A DNA stretch of 42,265 nt from Faecalibacterium gallinarum (GCF_022180365.1 NZ_BQKV01000109.1:1-42265), one strand, 5' to 3'; positions 7,426 to 16,801 are shown, counted from the stretch's first letter. Notes: generated from the letters alone by a model not told the origin. Program-made: numbers and translations.

Positions 7426-8715
7426 ATGGAACAAATTCTCATTACCCTTTCCGTCTGCCTGATCGCGGGGCTTTTGATGTCCCGCGCCGTCAAGCTCGTC
7501 AACCTGCCCGCCGTCACCGCCTATCTGGTGGCGGGGCTTCTGCTGGGGCCCTTCTTTTTGGGGCAGCTGGGCCTGCCCCTGATCGGCTTTGTTTCTCTGG
7601 AGGAAGTCGAGTCCTTTAAGATCGTCACCCAGGTCGCCCTGGGCTTCATCGCCTTTGTGATCGGCAACGAGTTCCGGCTCAGCCAGCTCAAGAGCATGGG
7701 CCGCCAGGCCATCACCATCGGCATCCTCCAGGCGGTGATCACCACCCTGGTGGTGGACGCCGCCCTGCTGGCCCTCCACTTTATCCGGCCGGACGTGATC
7801 TCGGCGGCCTCGGCCATCACCCTGGGCTCCATCGCGGCGGCTACCGCTCCCGCGGCAACCCTGATGGTGGTCAAACAGTACAAGGCCGACGGCCCCCTGA
7901 CCCACCTGCTCCTGATGGTGGTGGCCATCGACGACGCCGTGGGCCTGGTGCTCTTCTCGGTCTCCTTCGGCATCGCCAACGCCCTGGAAAAAGGCCACAT
8001 CGACATGATCGGCGTCCTGGTGGAGCCGCTCTGCGAGATTCTCCTCTCCCTGGGTCTGGGCGCTGTGGCGGGCTTTGCCCTCAACGCTCTGGAAAAATAC
8101 TTCCACTCCCGCTCCAAGCGGATGAGCCTCTCCATCGCCTTTGTCCTGCTGACGGTGGGCCTGTCCATGCTGGAGTTTGACATCGGGCCGGTGCACCTGG
8201 GCTTTTCGCTGCTCTTGGTCTGCATGATGACCGGCACCGTCTTCTGCAACATCTGCGAGACCAGCGAAGAGCTGATGGACCGGGTGGACCGCTGGACCAG
8301 CCCGGTGAACATCCTCTTCTTCGTCCTCTCGGGCGCCGAGCTGGACCTGAACATCCTGAAAAACCCGATGGTGCTCCTGATCGGCGTGGTGTTTCTCATC
8401 AGCCGCTCGGCGGGCAAGATCTTCGGCGCCTATTCCAGCTGCCGGCTGTCCCAGTGCAGCCCCACCATCAGCCGGTACCTGGGCCCCACCCTGCTGCCCC
8501 AGGCGGGCGTAGCCCTGGGCATGGCTCTCACCGCCGCCAACCTGTCGGACGGCGCCGTGGTGCGGAACGTGGTCCTCTTCTCGGTTTTGGTGTATGAGCT
8601 GGTTGGCCCCACCCTCACCAAGATCGCCCTGACCAAGGCGGGCGAGATCAACCCCGAGGGCCGCACCAGTTCCCGCAGCCCCAACAAGCCGAAACCGGGG
8701 CACACCCTGGGTTAA
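7426..8715 (+). CDS. Kef/CPA2-type cation:proton antiporter
   Basis: A 429-residue polytopic membrane protein with about 12 predicted helices, from LITLSVCLIAGLLMSRAV near the N-terminus to VLFSVLVYELVGPTLTKIAL. The pattern PAVTAYLVAGLLLGP and the central helix with AIDDAVGLVLF, carrying adjacent aspartates, are typical of Na+/K+:H+ exchangers of the CPA2 superfamily. There is no C-terminal RCK/TrkA-N nucleotide domain, so it is not a full Kef channel. It probably exports Na+ or K+ in exchange for protons. The start is uncertain: AGGAGG (7391-7396) is 29 bases from the ATG, with a GGGGC/GCCCC hairpin between; an in-frame CTG at 7408 has better spacing. Confidence 0.88.
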   Translation: MEQILITLSVCLIAGLLMSRAVKLVNLPAVTAYLVAGLLLGPFFLGQLGLPLIGFVSLEEVESFKIVTQVALGFIAFVIGNEFRLSQLKSMGRQAITIGILQAVITTLVVDAALLALHFIRPDVISAASAITLGSIAAATAPAATLMVVKQYKADGPLTHLLLMVVAIDDAVGLVLFSVSFGIANALEKGHIDMIGVLVEPLCEILLSLGLGAVAGFALNALEKYFHSRSKRMSLSIAFVLLTVGLSMLEFDIGPVHLGFSLLLVCMMTGTVFCNICETSEELMDRVDRWTSPVNILFFVLSGAELDLNILKNPMVLLIGVVFLISRSAGKIFGAYSSCRLSQCSPTISRYLGPTLLPQAGVALGMALTAANLSDGAVVRNVVLFSVLVYELVGPTLTKIALTKAGEINPEGRTSSRSPNKPKPGHTLG

Positions 8716-8728
8716 GCGCTGTGCGCTT

Positions 8729-8783
8729 CTAGGGGGGACCCATTTCTGCCTGCATTCGCAGGTCAGAAATTCCTCCCCCCTAG
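8729..8783. repeat. Long nested palindrome behind the antiporter gene
   Basis: Three consecutive paired segments form one rod: CTAGGGGGGA/TCCCCCCTAG (8729-8738 with 8774-8783), ATTTCTG/CAGAAAT (8742-8748 with 8764-8770) and CCTGC/GCAGG (8749-8753 with 8758-8762) over an ATTC loop. There are about 22 base pairs in 55 bases. No T tract follows, so it is not a standard terminator. Confidence 0.7.
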
Positions 8784-8793
8784 TATTCCCCCG

Positions 8794-8863
8794 GGGACAA
8801 AATTTCACGGCAAACCGCGCACTCGGCCTTTGGCCTCGCACACAATTTGCCGCAAAATTTCCC
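8794..8863. repeat. Second long imperfect palindrome in the same block
   Basis: AAATTT-CA-CGGCAAA (8800-8814) faces TTTGCCG-CA-AAATTT (8846-8860), with GGG/CCC outside (8794-8796, 8861-8863) and a GGCC-TTT-GGCC hairpin in the loop (8825-8835). Symmetric CA/CA internal loops are striking. Together with the first palindrome it looks like a dispersed intergenic element or a structured RNA. Confidence 0.6.
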
Positions 8864-8870
8864 TGTATGT

Positions 8871-8911
8871 ATCCGGCCCGTACGCACATGTCGTCCGGGC
8901 CGGATGTTTTT
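8871..8911 (+). terminator. Plus-strand terminator closing the antiporter transcript
   Basis: ATCCGGCCCG (8871-8880) pairs perfectly with CGGGCCGGAT (8896-8905), followed by GTTTTTA. Confidence 0.8.
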
Positions 8912-8932
8912 ATAATTTCGCCGCCACATCAA

Positions 8933-8967
8933 AAAAGCCGCCCGCTCCCAAAGAGCAGGCGGCTTTT
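8933..8967 (-). terminator. Terminator behind the clpE-like gene
   Basis: Minus strand: AAAAGCCGCC-T-GCTC, a short loop, then GAGC and GGGCGGCTTTTTT. The stem covers about 8935-8965 and ends 17 bases after the clpE-like stop codon. Confidence 0.85.
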
Positions 8968-8983
8968 GATTTTAGGATAACTT

Positions 8984-11284
8984 TCAGCGCAGGACGATCT
9001 CGCCGTTTTCGGCGTCCACCACGAGGCTCCCGCCGGAGGCGAGTTCGCCCCCGATGAGCCGCTCGGCGGCCACATCCTCCACATTCTTGCGGATGATCCG
9101 GCGCAGATCCCGGGCCCCGAACTTGCCCCCCTGGCACTTGGCCACCAGGGCCTTGAGGGCGGCGGGGGTGTAGCTGTACGCGATGCCCCGGGCCTCCATG
9201 CCGGGTTTGTATTCGTCCAGCATGAGGGCGGCGATCCCCTCCAGAGTCTCGTCGCTCAGGGGCTTAAAGACCACCACCTCGTCCACACGGCCCAAAAACT
9301 CCGGCCGGAGGAACTGGGAGAGGGCTTTCATGGTCTTTTCCTCGCTGAGCTGGGCCTCGGTCTTGTTGAAGCCGAGCCCGGTGCTCTGGCTGGTGCTGCC
9401 CGCGTTGGAGGTCATACAGATGACGGTGTTGGAGAAATCCACCGTCCGGCCCTGTGCGTCGTTGATCTTGCCCTCGTCCAGAATCTGGAGGAGGATGTTC
9501 ATCACGTCGGGGTGGGCCTTCTCGATCTCGTCGAAGAGGACGACGCTGTAGGGGCGGCGGCGGACCTTCTCGGTGAGCTGGCCGGCCTCCTCGTAGCCCA
9601 CATAGCCCGGAGGCGAACCGATCATCCGGGAGACGGCGTACTTTTCCATATACTCGCTCATGTCCAGCCGGATCAGGGGGTCCGGGCCGTCGAAGAGCTG
9701 GCTGGCCAGCTGTTTCACCAGCTCGGTCTTGCCCACGCCGGTGGGGCCCACAAAGATAAAGCTGGCCGGGCGGCGGCGGCCCGCCAGGTCGGCGCGGCTC
9801 CGCTTGATGGCCTGGGCCACCAGATGGACGGCCTCGTCCTGGCCCACGATCTTCTTTTTCAGCTCCGTCTCGAGGGAGGCCAGTTTCACAAACTCGCTCT
9901 CCCGAATCTTGACGGCGGGGATGCCGGTCCACAGCTCGATGACCCGGGCCACGTCGTCCATGCTCACATTGATCTCGCTGGCGGCGGCCTGCTTGGCGGG
10001 CAGCTCATTTTCCAGCTGGGCCAGGCGGGTCTTCCGCTCGGCGGCCTGCTCGTAGTCGATGGGCTGGTTGGCGTCCGCCTCGGCCATGGCGGCCTCCTCG
10101 GCTTTCAGGCGGTCGGCCTCCTGCTGCATCTCGAGATACTCCGAGATCACCGGGTGGGCCAGGTTGCAGCAGGCGCAGGCCTCGTCCAAGAGGTCGATGG
10201 CCTTATCGGGCAGGAAACGGTCGGTGATATACCGCTCCGACAAAAGCACCGTGGCGTTCAAAACGTCGGCGGGGACTTTGACGTGGTGGTGGGCCTCGTA
10301 ATACCGCTTGATGCCGTTCATGACCGCCAGGGTGTCGGCCACGCTGGGCTCCTCCACCCGCACCGGCTGGAACCGGCGCTCCAGGGCCTGGTCCTTCTCG
10401 ATATACTTGCGGTACTCGGCGAAGGTGGTGGCGCCGATGACCTGGATCTCGCCCCGGGAGAGGGCGGGTTTCAGGATGTTGCCGGCGTTCATGGCGCCCT
10501 CGCTCTCGCCGGCGGCGGTGATGGTGTGGACCTCGTCAATGAACAGGATGACGTTGCCCGCGGCCTTCACCTCGCTGAGCAGGCCTTTCACCCGCTGCTC
10601 GAACTGGCCCCGGAACTGGGTGCCCGCCACGAGAGCGGTCAGGTCCAGAAGGTAAATCTCCTTGTTCTTGAGCTGGGCGGGCACCTGGCCCTTGGCGATC
10701 CGCTGGGCGATCCCCTCGGCGATGGCCGTCTTGCCCACGCCCGCCTCGCCGATGAGGCAGGGGTTATTCTTCTGGCGGCGGCTCAAAATCTGGATGGTGC
10801 GGTAGATCTCCCGGTCCCGGCCGATGATGTCGTCGATCTTGCCCGCCCGGGCCTTCTCGGTCAGGTTCTCGCAGTAGGTGTCCAGGAACTTGCGGCGGGG
10901 GGGCTTTTTATTCCCCGCGCGGCCGGCGTCCTTTTTCTCCTCCTGGCCCGAGAGGCTCAGAGGGAAGGTGGCGTTGCCCCCGGGGGTGAACCCCTCGGCG
11001 TCGTCGGTTTCCTCGTTCTCGCCGGGCTGGCCCATCCCCATCATCATGGAGAAGGGGTTGGCCCCCTCGCCGCCCATCTCTTCCAGCATATTTTCCATCC
11101 GGTCTTCCATGTTGTCCATGTCCTGCTCGGACATCCCGAACTGCTTCATCAGGTCTTCCACCGGTTTGATGTGCAGCTCCCGGGCGCAGCGCAGGCAGTA
11201 GCCCTCCTGCTTCATCTGGCTATTGGAATCCATCCGCTGGACAAAGATAATGGCCGGACGCTTTTTGCATCGAATACAGACCAT
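8984..11284 (-). CDS. clpE: ClpE-type AAA+ unfoldase with N-terminal zinc finger
   Basis: 766-residue Hsp100 ATPase that unfolds substrates for ClpP. The N-terminus has a four-cysteine zinc finger (Cys3, Cys6, Cys30, Cys33), the hallmark of ClpE, instead of the double Clp-N repeats of ClpC. Two AAA+ modules follow: D1 with GEAGVGKT and [10 protein letters not shown], a short coiled middle domain ([15 protein letters not shown]), and D2 with GPTGVGKTE and [13 protein letters not shown]. The LGF tripeptide in STGLGFNK is the loop that docks ClpP. A consensus SD (AAGGAGG) precedes the ATG. It is the last gene of the ruvC-clpE block. No CtsR operator was found in front of it, and clpP is not in the window. 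ClpE versus ClpC naming rests on the zinc finger. Confidence 0.9.
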   Translation of the reverse strand: MVCIRCKKRPAIIFVQRMDSNSQMKQEGYCLRCARELHIKPVEDLMKQFGMSEQDMDNMEDRMENMLEEMGGEGANPFSMMMGMGQPGENEETDDAEGFTPGGNATFPLSLSGQEEKKDAGRAGNKKPPRRKFLDTYCENLTEKARAGKIDDIIGRDREIYRTIQILSRRQKNNPCLIGEAGVGKTAIAEGIAQRIAKGQVPAQLKNKEIYLLDLTALVAGTQFRGQFEQRVKGLLSEVKAAGNVILFIDEVHTITAAGESEGAMNAGNILKPALSRGEIQVIGATTFAEYRKYIEKDQALERRFQPVRVEEPSVADTLAVMNGIKRYYEAHHHVKVPADVLNATVLLSERYITDRFLPDKAIDLLDEACACCNLAHPVISEYLEMQQEADRLKAEEAAMAEADANQPIDYEQAAERKTRLAQLENELPAKQAAASEINVSMDDVARVIELWTGIPAVKIRESEFVKLASLETELKKKIVGQDEAVHLVAQAIKRSRADLAGRRRPASFIFVGPTGVGKTELVKQLASQLFDGPDPLIRLDMSEYMEKYAVSRMIGSPPGYVGYEEAGQLTEKVRRRPYSVVLFDEIEKAHPDVMNILLQILDEGKINDAQGRTVDFSNTVICMTSNAGSTSQSTGLGFNKTEAQLSEEKTMKALSQFLRPEFLGRVDEVVVFKPLSDETLEGIAALMLDEYKPGMEARGIAYSYTPAALKALVAKCQGGKFGARDLRRIIRKNVEDVAAERLIGGELASGGSLVVDAENGEIVLR

Positions 11285-11322
11285 AGGTTCCTCCTTATTT
11301 TGAAAAAACGCATCTCACCCGC

Positions 11323-12021
11323 TCAATAGAGGAAGGGGTTCACGAGATTAAATGCCTTATAGTAGAGACTGCCGCTGAGGGTCGCCTCGTTCAAAAGGGG
11401 CAGCCCGCCGCCGGTGATGACCACCAAAGCCCAGATCACACAGAGCGCAAGGAACACATCCACCAAACTGGCAAACCCGCCCACGGCGAAGCCCAAGCCC
11501 CGGTTGACGGCCCCGATCACCGGCAGGTGATTCACCAGCCCCAGCACCGTCACCAGCAGGCTCACCAGCATCCGCAAAAGGGCGTAGGCCACAAAAAACA
11601 GGACGATGGAGATCACCGGGGTCAAAAGGGGCATCAGGACGTGCTGGACGATGGCGTCGGCCATAACCACCGCGTTATCGGTGAGGACGGCCGAGAGGGA
11701 CCGCTGACAGGCCTCCACAATGGACTGGCGGAACCCCTCGGGCAGAAAGCCCGCGTATTCCGCAGCGATCTGGCTCAGGTCCACGGCGCCCCCGGCGGCG
11801 ATGCTCTCGGCGATGGCGGTGCGGAAGCCCCCGGCGAAAAACCGGTTAAAGACCGCCGCCGAGCCCCAGACGGCGAACCGCCAAGCCCCGATCAGCCCCA
11901 CCAGGCTCCCCCCGATCTGGACCAGGGAGGCCAGCATCCCTTTGCGGGCGTAGCGCAGGGCCATGACGAGCCAGAACACAGTACAAATGATATCAAAAAC
12001 TAATGACGGATTCATGAACAT
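11323..12021 (-). CDS. CvpA-family membrane protein
   Basis: 232-residue integral membrane protein with helices at about 8-22, 28-50, 125-160 and 175-205. The N-terminal pattern (SLVFDIICTVFWLVMALRYARKGMLASLVQIGG) is that of the CvpA family, named for a colicin V production gene and linked in other bacteria to envelope homeostasis and toxin sensitivity; its molecular function is not settled. The ATG at 12021 has GAGGA 9 bases upstream. It lies 38 bases upstream of the clpE-like gene and 67 downstream of the DUF5711-like gene, on the same strand, so cotranscription is likely. Confidence 0.75.
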   Translation of the reverse strand: MFMNPSLVFDIICTVFWLVMALRYARKGMLASLVQIGGSLVGLIGAWRFAVWGSAAVFNRFFAGGFRTAIAESIAAGGAVDLSQIAAEYAGFLPEGFRQSIVEACQRSLSAVLTDNAVVMADAIVQHVLMPLLTPVISIVLFFVAYALLRMLVSLLVTVLGLVNHLPVIGAVNRGLGFAVGGFASLVDVFLALCVIWALVVITGGGLPLLNEATLSGSLYYKAFNLVNPFLY

Positions 12022-12088
12022 TTCTCAATTCCTCTGGTGGTTTTTGGTCCGCAGAGTACCAAATTAGCATGATTCCCACCCCGGGGTT

Positions 12089-13285
12089 TTATTCTTCGGG
12101 GGCCGGCGGTTCCAGCTGCTGGACCGTGTTGCTGCAAAAGAGGAGCAGCTGCCGCCCCGCCAGCAGCGCCTCGGGCTTTGCCTCCAGCTGCTGGCTCCAC
12201 TGGTAGACCCCGTCGGCGCCGAAGACCTCCACCGACTGGTCACAGAGCAGATAAAAATTCTCTTTGGTCCGGAGAATCCGGTTGGCCGAGGGCACCGCCC
12301 CCTGGTACTCGATCCCGAGGCCCTTGTTGAGCAGCGCCACCTGGCCCCCCTCGAAGAGAAGCGCCGGACCCGCATCCCCGACGGAAAAGTCCACAAGCCC
12401 GTTTCCGCCGTAGTCGTACCGGCCTTTTTCGGCGCCGCTTACGTCATAGAGGGCCGCGTGGTCGTCGTAGATCACCAGGATCTCCCGGTTCGAGGTCCAC
12501 CCCACCCACTGGGGGATGCAGCCCGGGACGCCTGCCAGGCAGACCGGGTCGCCCTCGCTGACCCCCAAAAGATAGAGGTTCGAGAGGATGGCGCTGTCCT
12601 TGGCGGTGAGGGTGGCCACCGCCAGTTTGCCGTTATCGGGCGAGAAGGCCACCCGCAAAGGGGTGCCCTCGGTGGTGGTGACGCTCCAGCGGAGCAGCTC
12701 TTCCATCTGGGCCGAGTAGACCGTCAGCCGGGCCAGAGTCCGGGTGTCCTCGGTGACCACCGCCAGTTTGCCGTCGTCTGCCATGCCGCACAGATAAATC
12801 TTATTCTCCATGGTCATGGTATAGAGATTCTGGGTGCGGCTTTCCACCCGCAGCTCGTTGCCCGAGCGGTTATAAAGGACAAAATGGGTCTTGCCCACCG
12901 CCAGGGCGGGGCGGGCGTAGCTGGTCTGGATGGAGTTCAGGCGGTTGCCCTTGTCCGAGTAGACCACGCACCCCTCCTCCCCCAGGAGCACATAGCCCCC
13001 GGCCAGGGGTTCTATCTGGTAAATTTCCTGGATGCCGGTCTGCTGGGGGTAGCCCTGGCGGGGCAGGAACGCGATCTTGACGCTGTCCACCAGGTCTTTG
13101 GCCAGGGCGATGGAGCTGCCCACCGCGCCGGTGGCGTAGACCACCAGGGCCGCCAGCAGCAAAACGATCACCACCGTCCGGCGCAGCCGCCGGGCCTGGA
13201 CCCGCCGCCGGGCCTGCTCGAGATATTCCACCCGCCCGGCGGAGAGGTTTTCCCCCGAGCGGGGGCCGCGATTGGAACGTTTCAT
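12089..13285 (-). CDS. DUF5711-like membrane-anchored beta-propeller protein
   Basis: 398-residue protein with a basic N-terminus, one transmembrane helix (TVVIVLLLAALVVYATGAVG, about 37-56) and an extracellular part of repeated beta-strand units (such as LAVGKTHFVLYNRSGNELRV, VAFSPDNGKLAVATL) that resemble a WD40/PQQ-like propeller. It best fits the uncharacterised clostridial DUF5711 family. The start codon overlaps the truA stop by four bases (ATGA), so translation is coupled. The function is unknown; a surface scaffold or sensor is conceivable from architecture only. Confidence 0.65.
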   Translation of the reverse strand: MKRSNRGPRSGENLSAGRVEYLEQARRRVQARRLRRTVVIVLLLAALVVYATGAVGSSIALAKDLVDSVKIAFLPRQGYPQQTGIQEIYQIEPLAGGYVLLGEEGCVVYSDKGNRLNSIQTSYARPALAVGKTHFVLYNRSGNELRVESRTQNLYTMTMENKIYLCGMADDGKLAVVTEDTRTLARLTVYSAQMEELLRWSVTTTEGTPLRVAFSPDNGKLAVATLTAKDSAILSNLYLLGVSEGDPVCLAGVPGCIPQWVGWTSNREILVIYDDHAALYDVSGAEKGRYDYGGNGLVDFSVGDAGPALLFEGGQVALLNKGLGIEYQGAVPSANRILRTKENFYLLCDQSVEVFGADGVYQWSQQLEAKPEALLAGRQLLLFCSNTVQQLEPPAPEE

Positions 13286-14049
13286 CCCCGTGTCTCCTCC
13301 TCTGGCAAATCATAGCTCACATGGTGCAGAAAAAGCCCCTTGGCGGGCAAGGTCGGCCCCGCCCGGCCCCGGTCCCGGCTGGCCAGAATCCCCCCAATGG
13401 CGCCGGGGTCCATCCGCCCGGCCCCCACCTCGCAGAGGGTGCCCGCCAGGATCCGCACCATGTTGTATAAGTACCCGTCCGCCGTCACCAGAATTTCCAC
13501 CCGGTCCCCTTTTCGGGTGACGGTGCAGTCGGTGATGGTGCGGACGGTGTCCCCGTGGGCCGCCGCCGAGCTGCCCGAAGCGCAGAGGGCGAGAAAATCG
13601 TGCCGCCCCACAAAGCCCGCGGCGGCCTTCGCCATCCGGTCGGTATCCAGACGCCCGGGGATGCGGTGGTAATACCGGGCGTCAAAGGGGGAGTCGATGG
13701 CGCTGTTTAAAATCCGGTAGAGATAGGTTTTGGTGTGGGCGGCGTACCGGGCGTGAAAGTCCTCGGGCACCAGACGGGCCGAGAGCACCCGGATATCCCG
13801 GGGCAGCCGGCTGTTGAGGGCCAGGGGCAGCTTAAAGGGCGGGATTTTGCAGTCGGCGTGGAAGTTGAGGGCGAAACCCAGGGCGTGGACCCCCGCGTCG
13901 GTGCGGCTGCACCCCTTGATGTCCGGCCGGGCCCCCAGCACCGCCTCCAGCCCGTCCTGGAAGGCGGCGGCCACGCTCCGCCCGTTGGGCTGCACCTGGA
14001 ACCCGCAGTATTCGGTGCCGTCGTAGGCCAGGGTGAGTAGATAGTTCAT
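13282..14049 (-). CDS. truA: tRNA pseudouridine(38-40) synthase
   Basis: Isomerises uridines 38-40 in the tRNA anticodon stem-loop. The protein has 255 residues, normal length. The catalytic motif CSRTDAGVHALG contains the nucleophile Asp51, and the N-terminal LAYDGTEYCGFQ is characteristic of TruA. A GGAGG motif precedes the ATG by 13 bases. It follows ecfT by 87 bases, an arrangement (ecfA1-ecfA2-ecfT-truA) conserved in many Firmicutes, and overlaps the downstream gene by four bases. Confidence 0.95.
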   Translation of the reverse strand: MNYLLTLAYDGTEYCGFQVQPNGRSVAAAFQDGLEAVLGARPDIKGCSRTDAGVHALGFALNFHADCKIPPFKLPLALNSRLPRDIRVLSARLVPEDFHARYAAHTKTYLYRILNSAIDSPFDARYYHRIPGRLDTDRMAKAAAGFVGRHDFLALCASGSSAAAHGDTVRTITDCTVTRKGDRVEILVTADGYLYNMVRILAGTLCEVGAGRMDPGAIGGILASRDRGRAGPTLPAKGLFLHHVSYDLPEEETRG

Positions 14050-14136
14050 ACAGCGTCGGGCCCTCCTTCAAAGGGATAGAACAAGAGCCGCAGCCCGCGG
14101 AGATTGCCCCCGCGCGCCGCAGCTCGGCGATTCTTG

Positions 14137-14952
14137 TCAGAAATTGGGGAAAAGCAGCCGGGAGGCCAGAATCCCCCCAAAGCAGACCAAACAGACCGCC
14201 AGGCTGATGTAGTCCTGGCGGGTGCAGCGGAGCACCTTCAGCCGGGTGCGGCCCTCGCCGCCCTTGTAGCAGCGGCACTCCATGGCCATGGCCAGCTCGT
14301 CCGCCCGGCGGAAGGCCGAGATAAAGAGGGGGATCAGTACCGGCACCAGGGCCTTGACCCGCTCGGTGAGTTTGCCGGTGTCCAGCATGGCGCCCCGGGC
14401 CTTCTGGGCGTTCATGATCTTGTCGGTCTCCTCGATCAACGTGGGGATGAACCGGAGGGCGATGCTCATCATCATGGCCAGCTCATGCACCGGGAAGTGG
14501 AGTTTGCCCAACGGCCGGAGCAGCGCCTCGATGGCGTCGGTCAGGACGATGGGGCTGGTGGTGTAGGTCAAAAGGCTGGTGCCCGCGATCAGGGCCATGA
14601 CCCGGACGCTCATTAAAATCGCGTACCGGACGCCCTCGGGGTAGATTTCCAGAATCCAGAACTGGAAGAGCGGTTCCCCCTGGCCGGTGACAAAGAAGAG
14701 GTTCAGCACCGCCGTGAAAAGCACGATGGGCAGGATGGGTTTCAAACTCCGGCCGATCATCTTGAGGGGGATCTTCGCCACCTTGTACATGACGGCCAAA
14801 AACAGAATCGAGAGGGCCAGCCCCAGGGGGTTGGAGGCCGCAAAGAGCAGCACAATATAAAGAATCGTCAACACCAGCTTGAGCCGGGGGTCGAACCGGT
14901 GGACGAGGCTATCCCCGGGGAAGTGCTGGCCGATGGTAATATCCCGCAGCAT
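14137..14952 (-). CDS. ecfT: ECF transporter transmembrane component EcfT
   Basis: 271-residue membrane protein that joins the two ATPases to interchangeable substrate-binding S components for vitamins and metals. Helices are visible around 30-55, 65-90, 110-130 and near the C-terminus. The cytoplasmic coupling segments contain the Ala-Arg-Gly motif in NAQKARGAM and the second motif in AMAMECRCYKGG. The start overlaps the ecfA2 stop by one base (TAATG), indicating translational coupling. No S component is encoded nearby, so this is the shared (group II) module. Confidence 0.93.
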   Translation of the reverse strand: MLRDITIGQHFPGDSLVHRFDPRLKLVLTILYIVLLFAASNPLGLALSILFLAVMYKVAKIPLKMIGRSLKPILPIVLFTAVLNLFFVTGQGEPLFQFWILEIYPEGVRYAILMSVRVMALIAGTSLLTYTTSPIVLTDAIEALLRPLGKLHFPVHELAMMMSIALRFIPTLIEETDKIMNAQKARGAMLDTGKLTERVKALVPVLIPLFISAFRRADELAMAMECRCYKGGEGRTRLKVLRCTRQDYISLAVCLVCFGGILASRLLFPNF

Positions 14953-15875
14953 TACGCCTCGCCTCCTTTCTTATTCTCCCCCACGGTGCGGCGGGGCAGG
15001 GTCAGATTTTCGCCCGCATCCCGGCGGGCCTTGGCCTCCAGGATGGTTTTCACCGCATAGGGGATGGTGTAAACGTCGGTGGGCAGGTCAATCCCCATCT
15101 CCCGCAGTTTCAGGAAAATTTTGGTCACCTGGGGCACCGAGAGGCCCAATTCCAGCAGCTCGGGGGCGCGGTCAAAGACCCGCTCCACCGTGTCGTACAT
15201 GGCCAGCTTCCGCTCGGCCATCACCAGGACTTTGTTGGCGTAGCGGGCAATATCCTCCATGCTGTGGGAGACCAGCAGGACGGTGGTGCCCGTCTTTTTG
15301 TGGTACTCCTTCACCTGGGAGAGGATGGTGTCCCGCCCCTCGGGGTCGAGGCCGGCGGCGGGCTCGTCCAACACCAGAATCCGGGGCTCCATGGCCATCA
15401 CGCCCGCCACGGCCACCCGGCGCTTCTGGCCGCCGGAGAGCTCAAAGGGGCTGCGCTGCAAGAGCTCCTCGCTCAGGCCCACGAACCGGGCCGCCTCGTG
15501 GACCCGGCGGTCGATCTCCTTTTCGTCCAGGCCCATGTTCTTGGGGCCGAAGGCGATGTCCTTATAACAGGTCTCCTCGAAGAGCTGGTACTCGGGGTAC
15601 TGGAACACCAGGCCCACCATGAACCGGAACTCCCGGATTTTGGCAGGGTCGGCCCAGATATCCCGCCCGTCGATATAGATTTTGCCGCTGGTGGGACGGT
15701 TCAGGCCGTTCATGTGGGAGATGAGGGTGCTCTTGCCCGAACCGGTAGAGCCGATGATCCCCACGAAATCCCCCTCTTCCACCTCGAAGCTGACATTTTC
15801 CAGCGCGGTGGTGGCCCCGGGCATCCCGGGGTTATAGACATAACTCAGGTTTTCTACCTTGATGATGCTTGCCAT
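14952..15875 (-). CDS. ecfA2: ECF transporter ATPase EcfA2
   Basis: 307-residue ABC ATPase. Walker A is GSTGSGKST, the Q-loop is VFQYPEYQLFEET, the signature is LSGGQKRRVAVAG, Walker B is ILVLDEPAAGLDP and the switch histidine follows in VSHSMED. The Q-loop form with YPEYQLF is typical of EcfA2 (EcfA') as opposed to EcfA1. It forms a heterodimer with EcfA1 and drives EcfT. It lies 13 bases downstream of ecfA1 and overlaps ecfT by one base. Confidence 0.93.
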   Translation of the reverse strand: MASIIKVENLSYVYNPGMPGATTALENVSFEVEEGDFVGIIGSTGSGKSTLISHMNGLNRPTSGKIYIDGRDIWADPAKIREFRFMVGLVFQYPEYQLFEETCYKDIAFGPKNMGLDEKEIDRRVHEAARFVGLSEELLQRSPFELSGGQKRRVAVAGVMAMEPRILVLDEPAAGLDPEGRDTILSQVKEYHKKTGTTVLLVSHSMEDIARYANKVLVMAERKLAMYDTVERVFDRAPELLELGLSVPQVTKIFLKLREMGIDLPTDVYTIPYAVKTILEAKARRDAGENLTLPRRTVGENKKGGEA

Positions 15876-15888
15876 TGGTTCCGCCCCC

Positions 15889-16728
15889 TTACTTCAGCAG
15901 CTCATAGAGCGCCTGGGCGCACTCGCCCGTGTCGATGATGCCCTCCGGCAGGGGGACGCCGGCTTTCACCAGCTCGTCCCGCAGTTCTGCCGCCTGGGGC
16001 ACGTCCAGATGGAGGCTGCGGACCTTTTCGGTCTGGCTGAACACCTCTTTGGGGGTGCCCTCCATCACCACCTCGCCCTGGCTCATCACCAGGACCCGGT
16101 CGGCCTGGGCGGCCTCCTCCATATAGTGGGTGATGGAAACCACGGTGATCCCCATGGTCTTGTTCAGGTGGCGGATGGTCTGCATCACCTGTTCCCGGCC
16201 CCGGGGGTCCAGCATGGCGGTGGCCTCGTCCAAAATCAGGCAGTCGGGCCGCATGGCCACCACGCCCGCGATGGCCACCCGCTGTTTCTGGCCGCCCGAG
16301 AGTTTGTGGGGGGCCCGCTCCCGGTACTTGTAGATCCCCGCCATCTTCATGGCGTCGTCTACCCGGCGGCGCATCTCGTCGGTGGGGACACCCAGGTTTT
16401 CGAGGGCGAAGGCCACGTCCTCCTCCACCACGGTGGCGACGATCTGGTTGTCCGGGTTCTGGAACACCATGCCCACCGTCTGGCGGATGTCATAGAGCTT
16501 GTCCTCGTCGGCGGTGTCCATCCCTTCCACCAGGACAGTGCCCGCCTCGGGCAGCAGAATGGCGTTGAAGTGCTTGGCCAGGGTGCTCTTGCCGCAGCCG
16601 TTGGCCCCCAGCACCGCCACAAACTCCCCCCGCTTCACCTCCATCGAGGCGCCCTTGAGGGCGTAGACCGGGGAATCCGGGTCATAGCGGAATTTCAAAT
16701 CTTTTGCGGTTAAAATCGTTTCTTCCAT
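15889..16728 (-). CDS. ecfA1: ECF transporter ATPase EcfA1
   Basis: 279-residue ABC ATPase with Walker A GANGCGKST, Q-loop VFQNPDNQIVA, signature LSGGQKQRVAIAG, Walker B CLILDEATAMLDP and H-loop SITHYMEE. The Q-loop NPDNQ is characteristic of EcfA1. The ATG at 16728 is chosen because the conserved start (EETILTAKDLKFRY) follows at once and a GAAAGAG precedes it; an upstream ATG at 16788 would add 20 non-conserved residues. It is the first of the three ECF genes, 73 bases after the methyltransferase gene. Confidence 0.92.
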   Translation of the reverse strand: MEETILTAKDLKFRYDPDSPVYALKGASMEVKRGEFVAVLGANGCGKSTLAKHFNAILLPEAGTVLVEGMDTADEDKLYDIRQTVGMVFQNPDNQIVATVVEEDVAFALENLGVPTDEMRRRVDDAMKMAGIYKYRERAPHKLSGGQKQRVAIAGVVAMRPDCLILDEATAMLDPRGREQVMQTIRHLNKTMGITVVSITHYMEEAAQADRVLVMSQGEVVMEGTPKEVFSQTEKVRSLHLDVPQAAELRDELVKAGVPLPEGIIDTGECAQALYELLK

Positions 16729-16801
16729 TGCGTTTCTCTTTCCGGTAGTGCGCGCCCCCGGCCCGGCGGGCCCGGCGCTGTACTCCACTTGGTTTGATGG
16801 G

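Noticed and set aside
9512-11329. A 605-codon open frame antisense to the clpE-like gene
   Set aside because: Shadow of a conserved AAA+ gene; no start signal or family.
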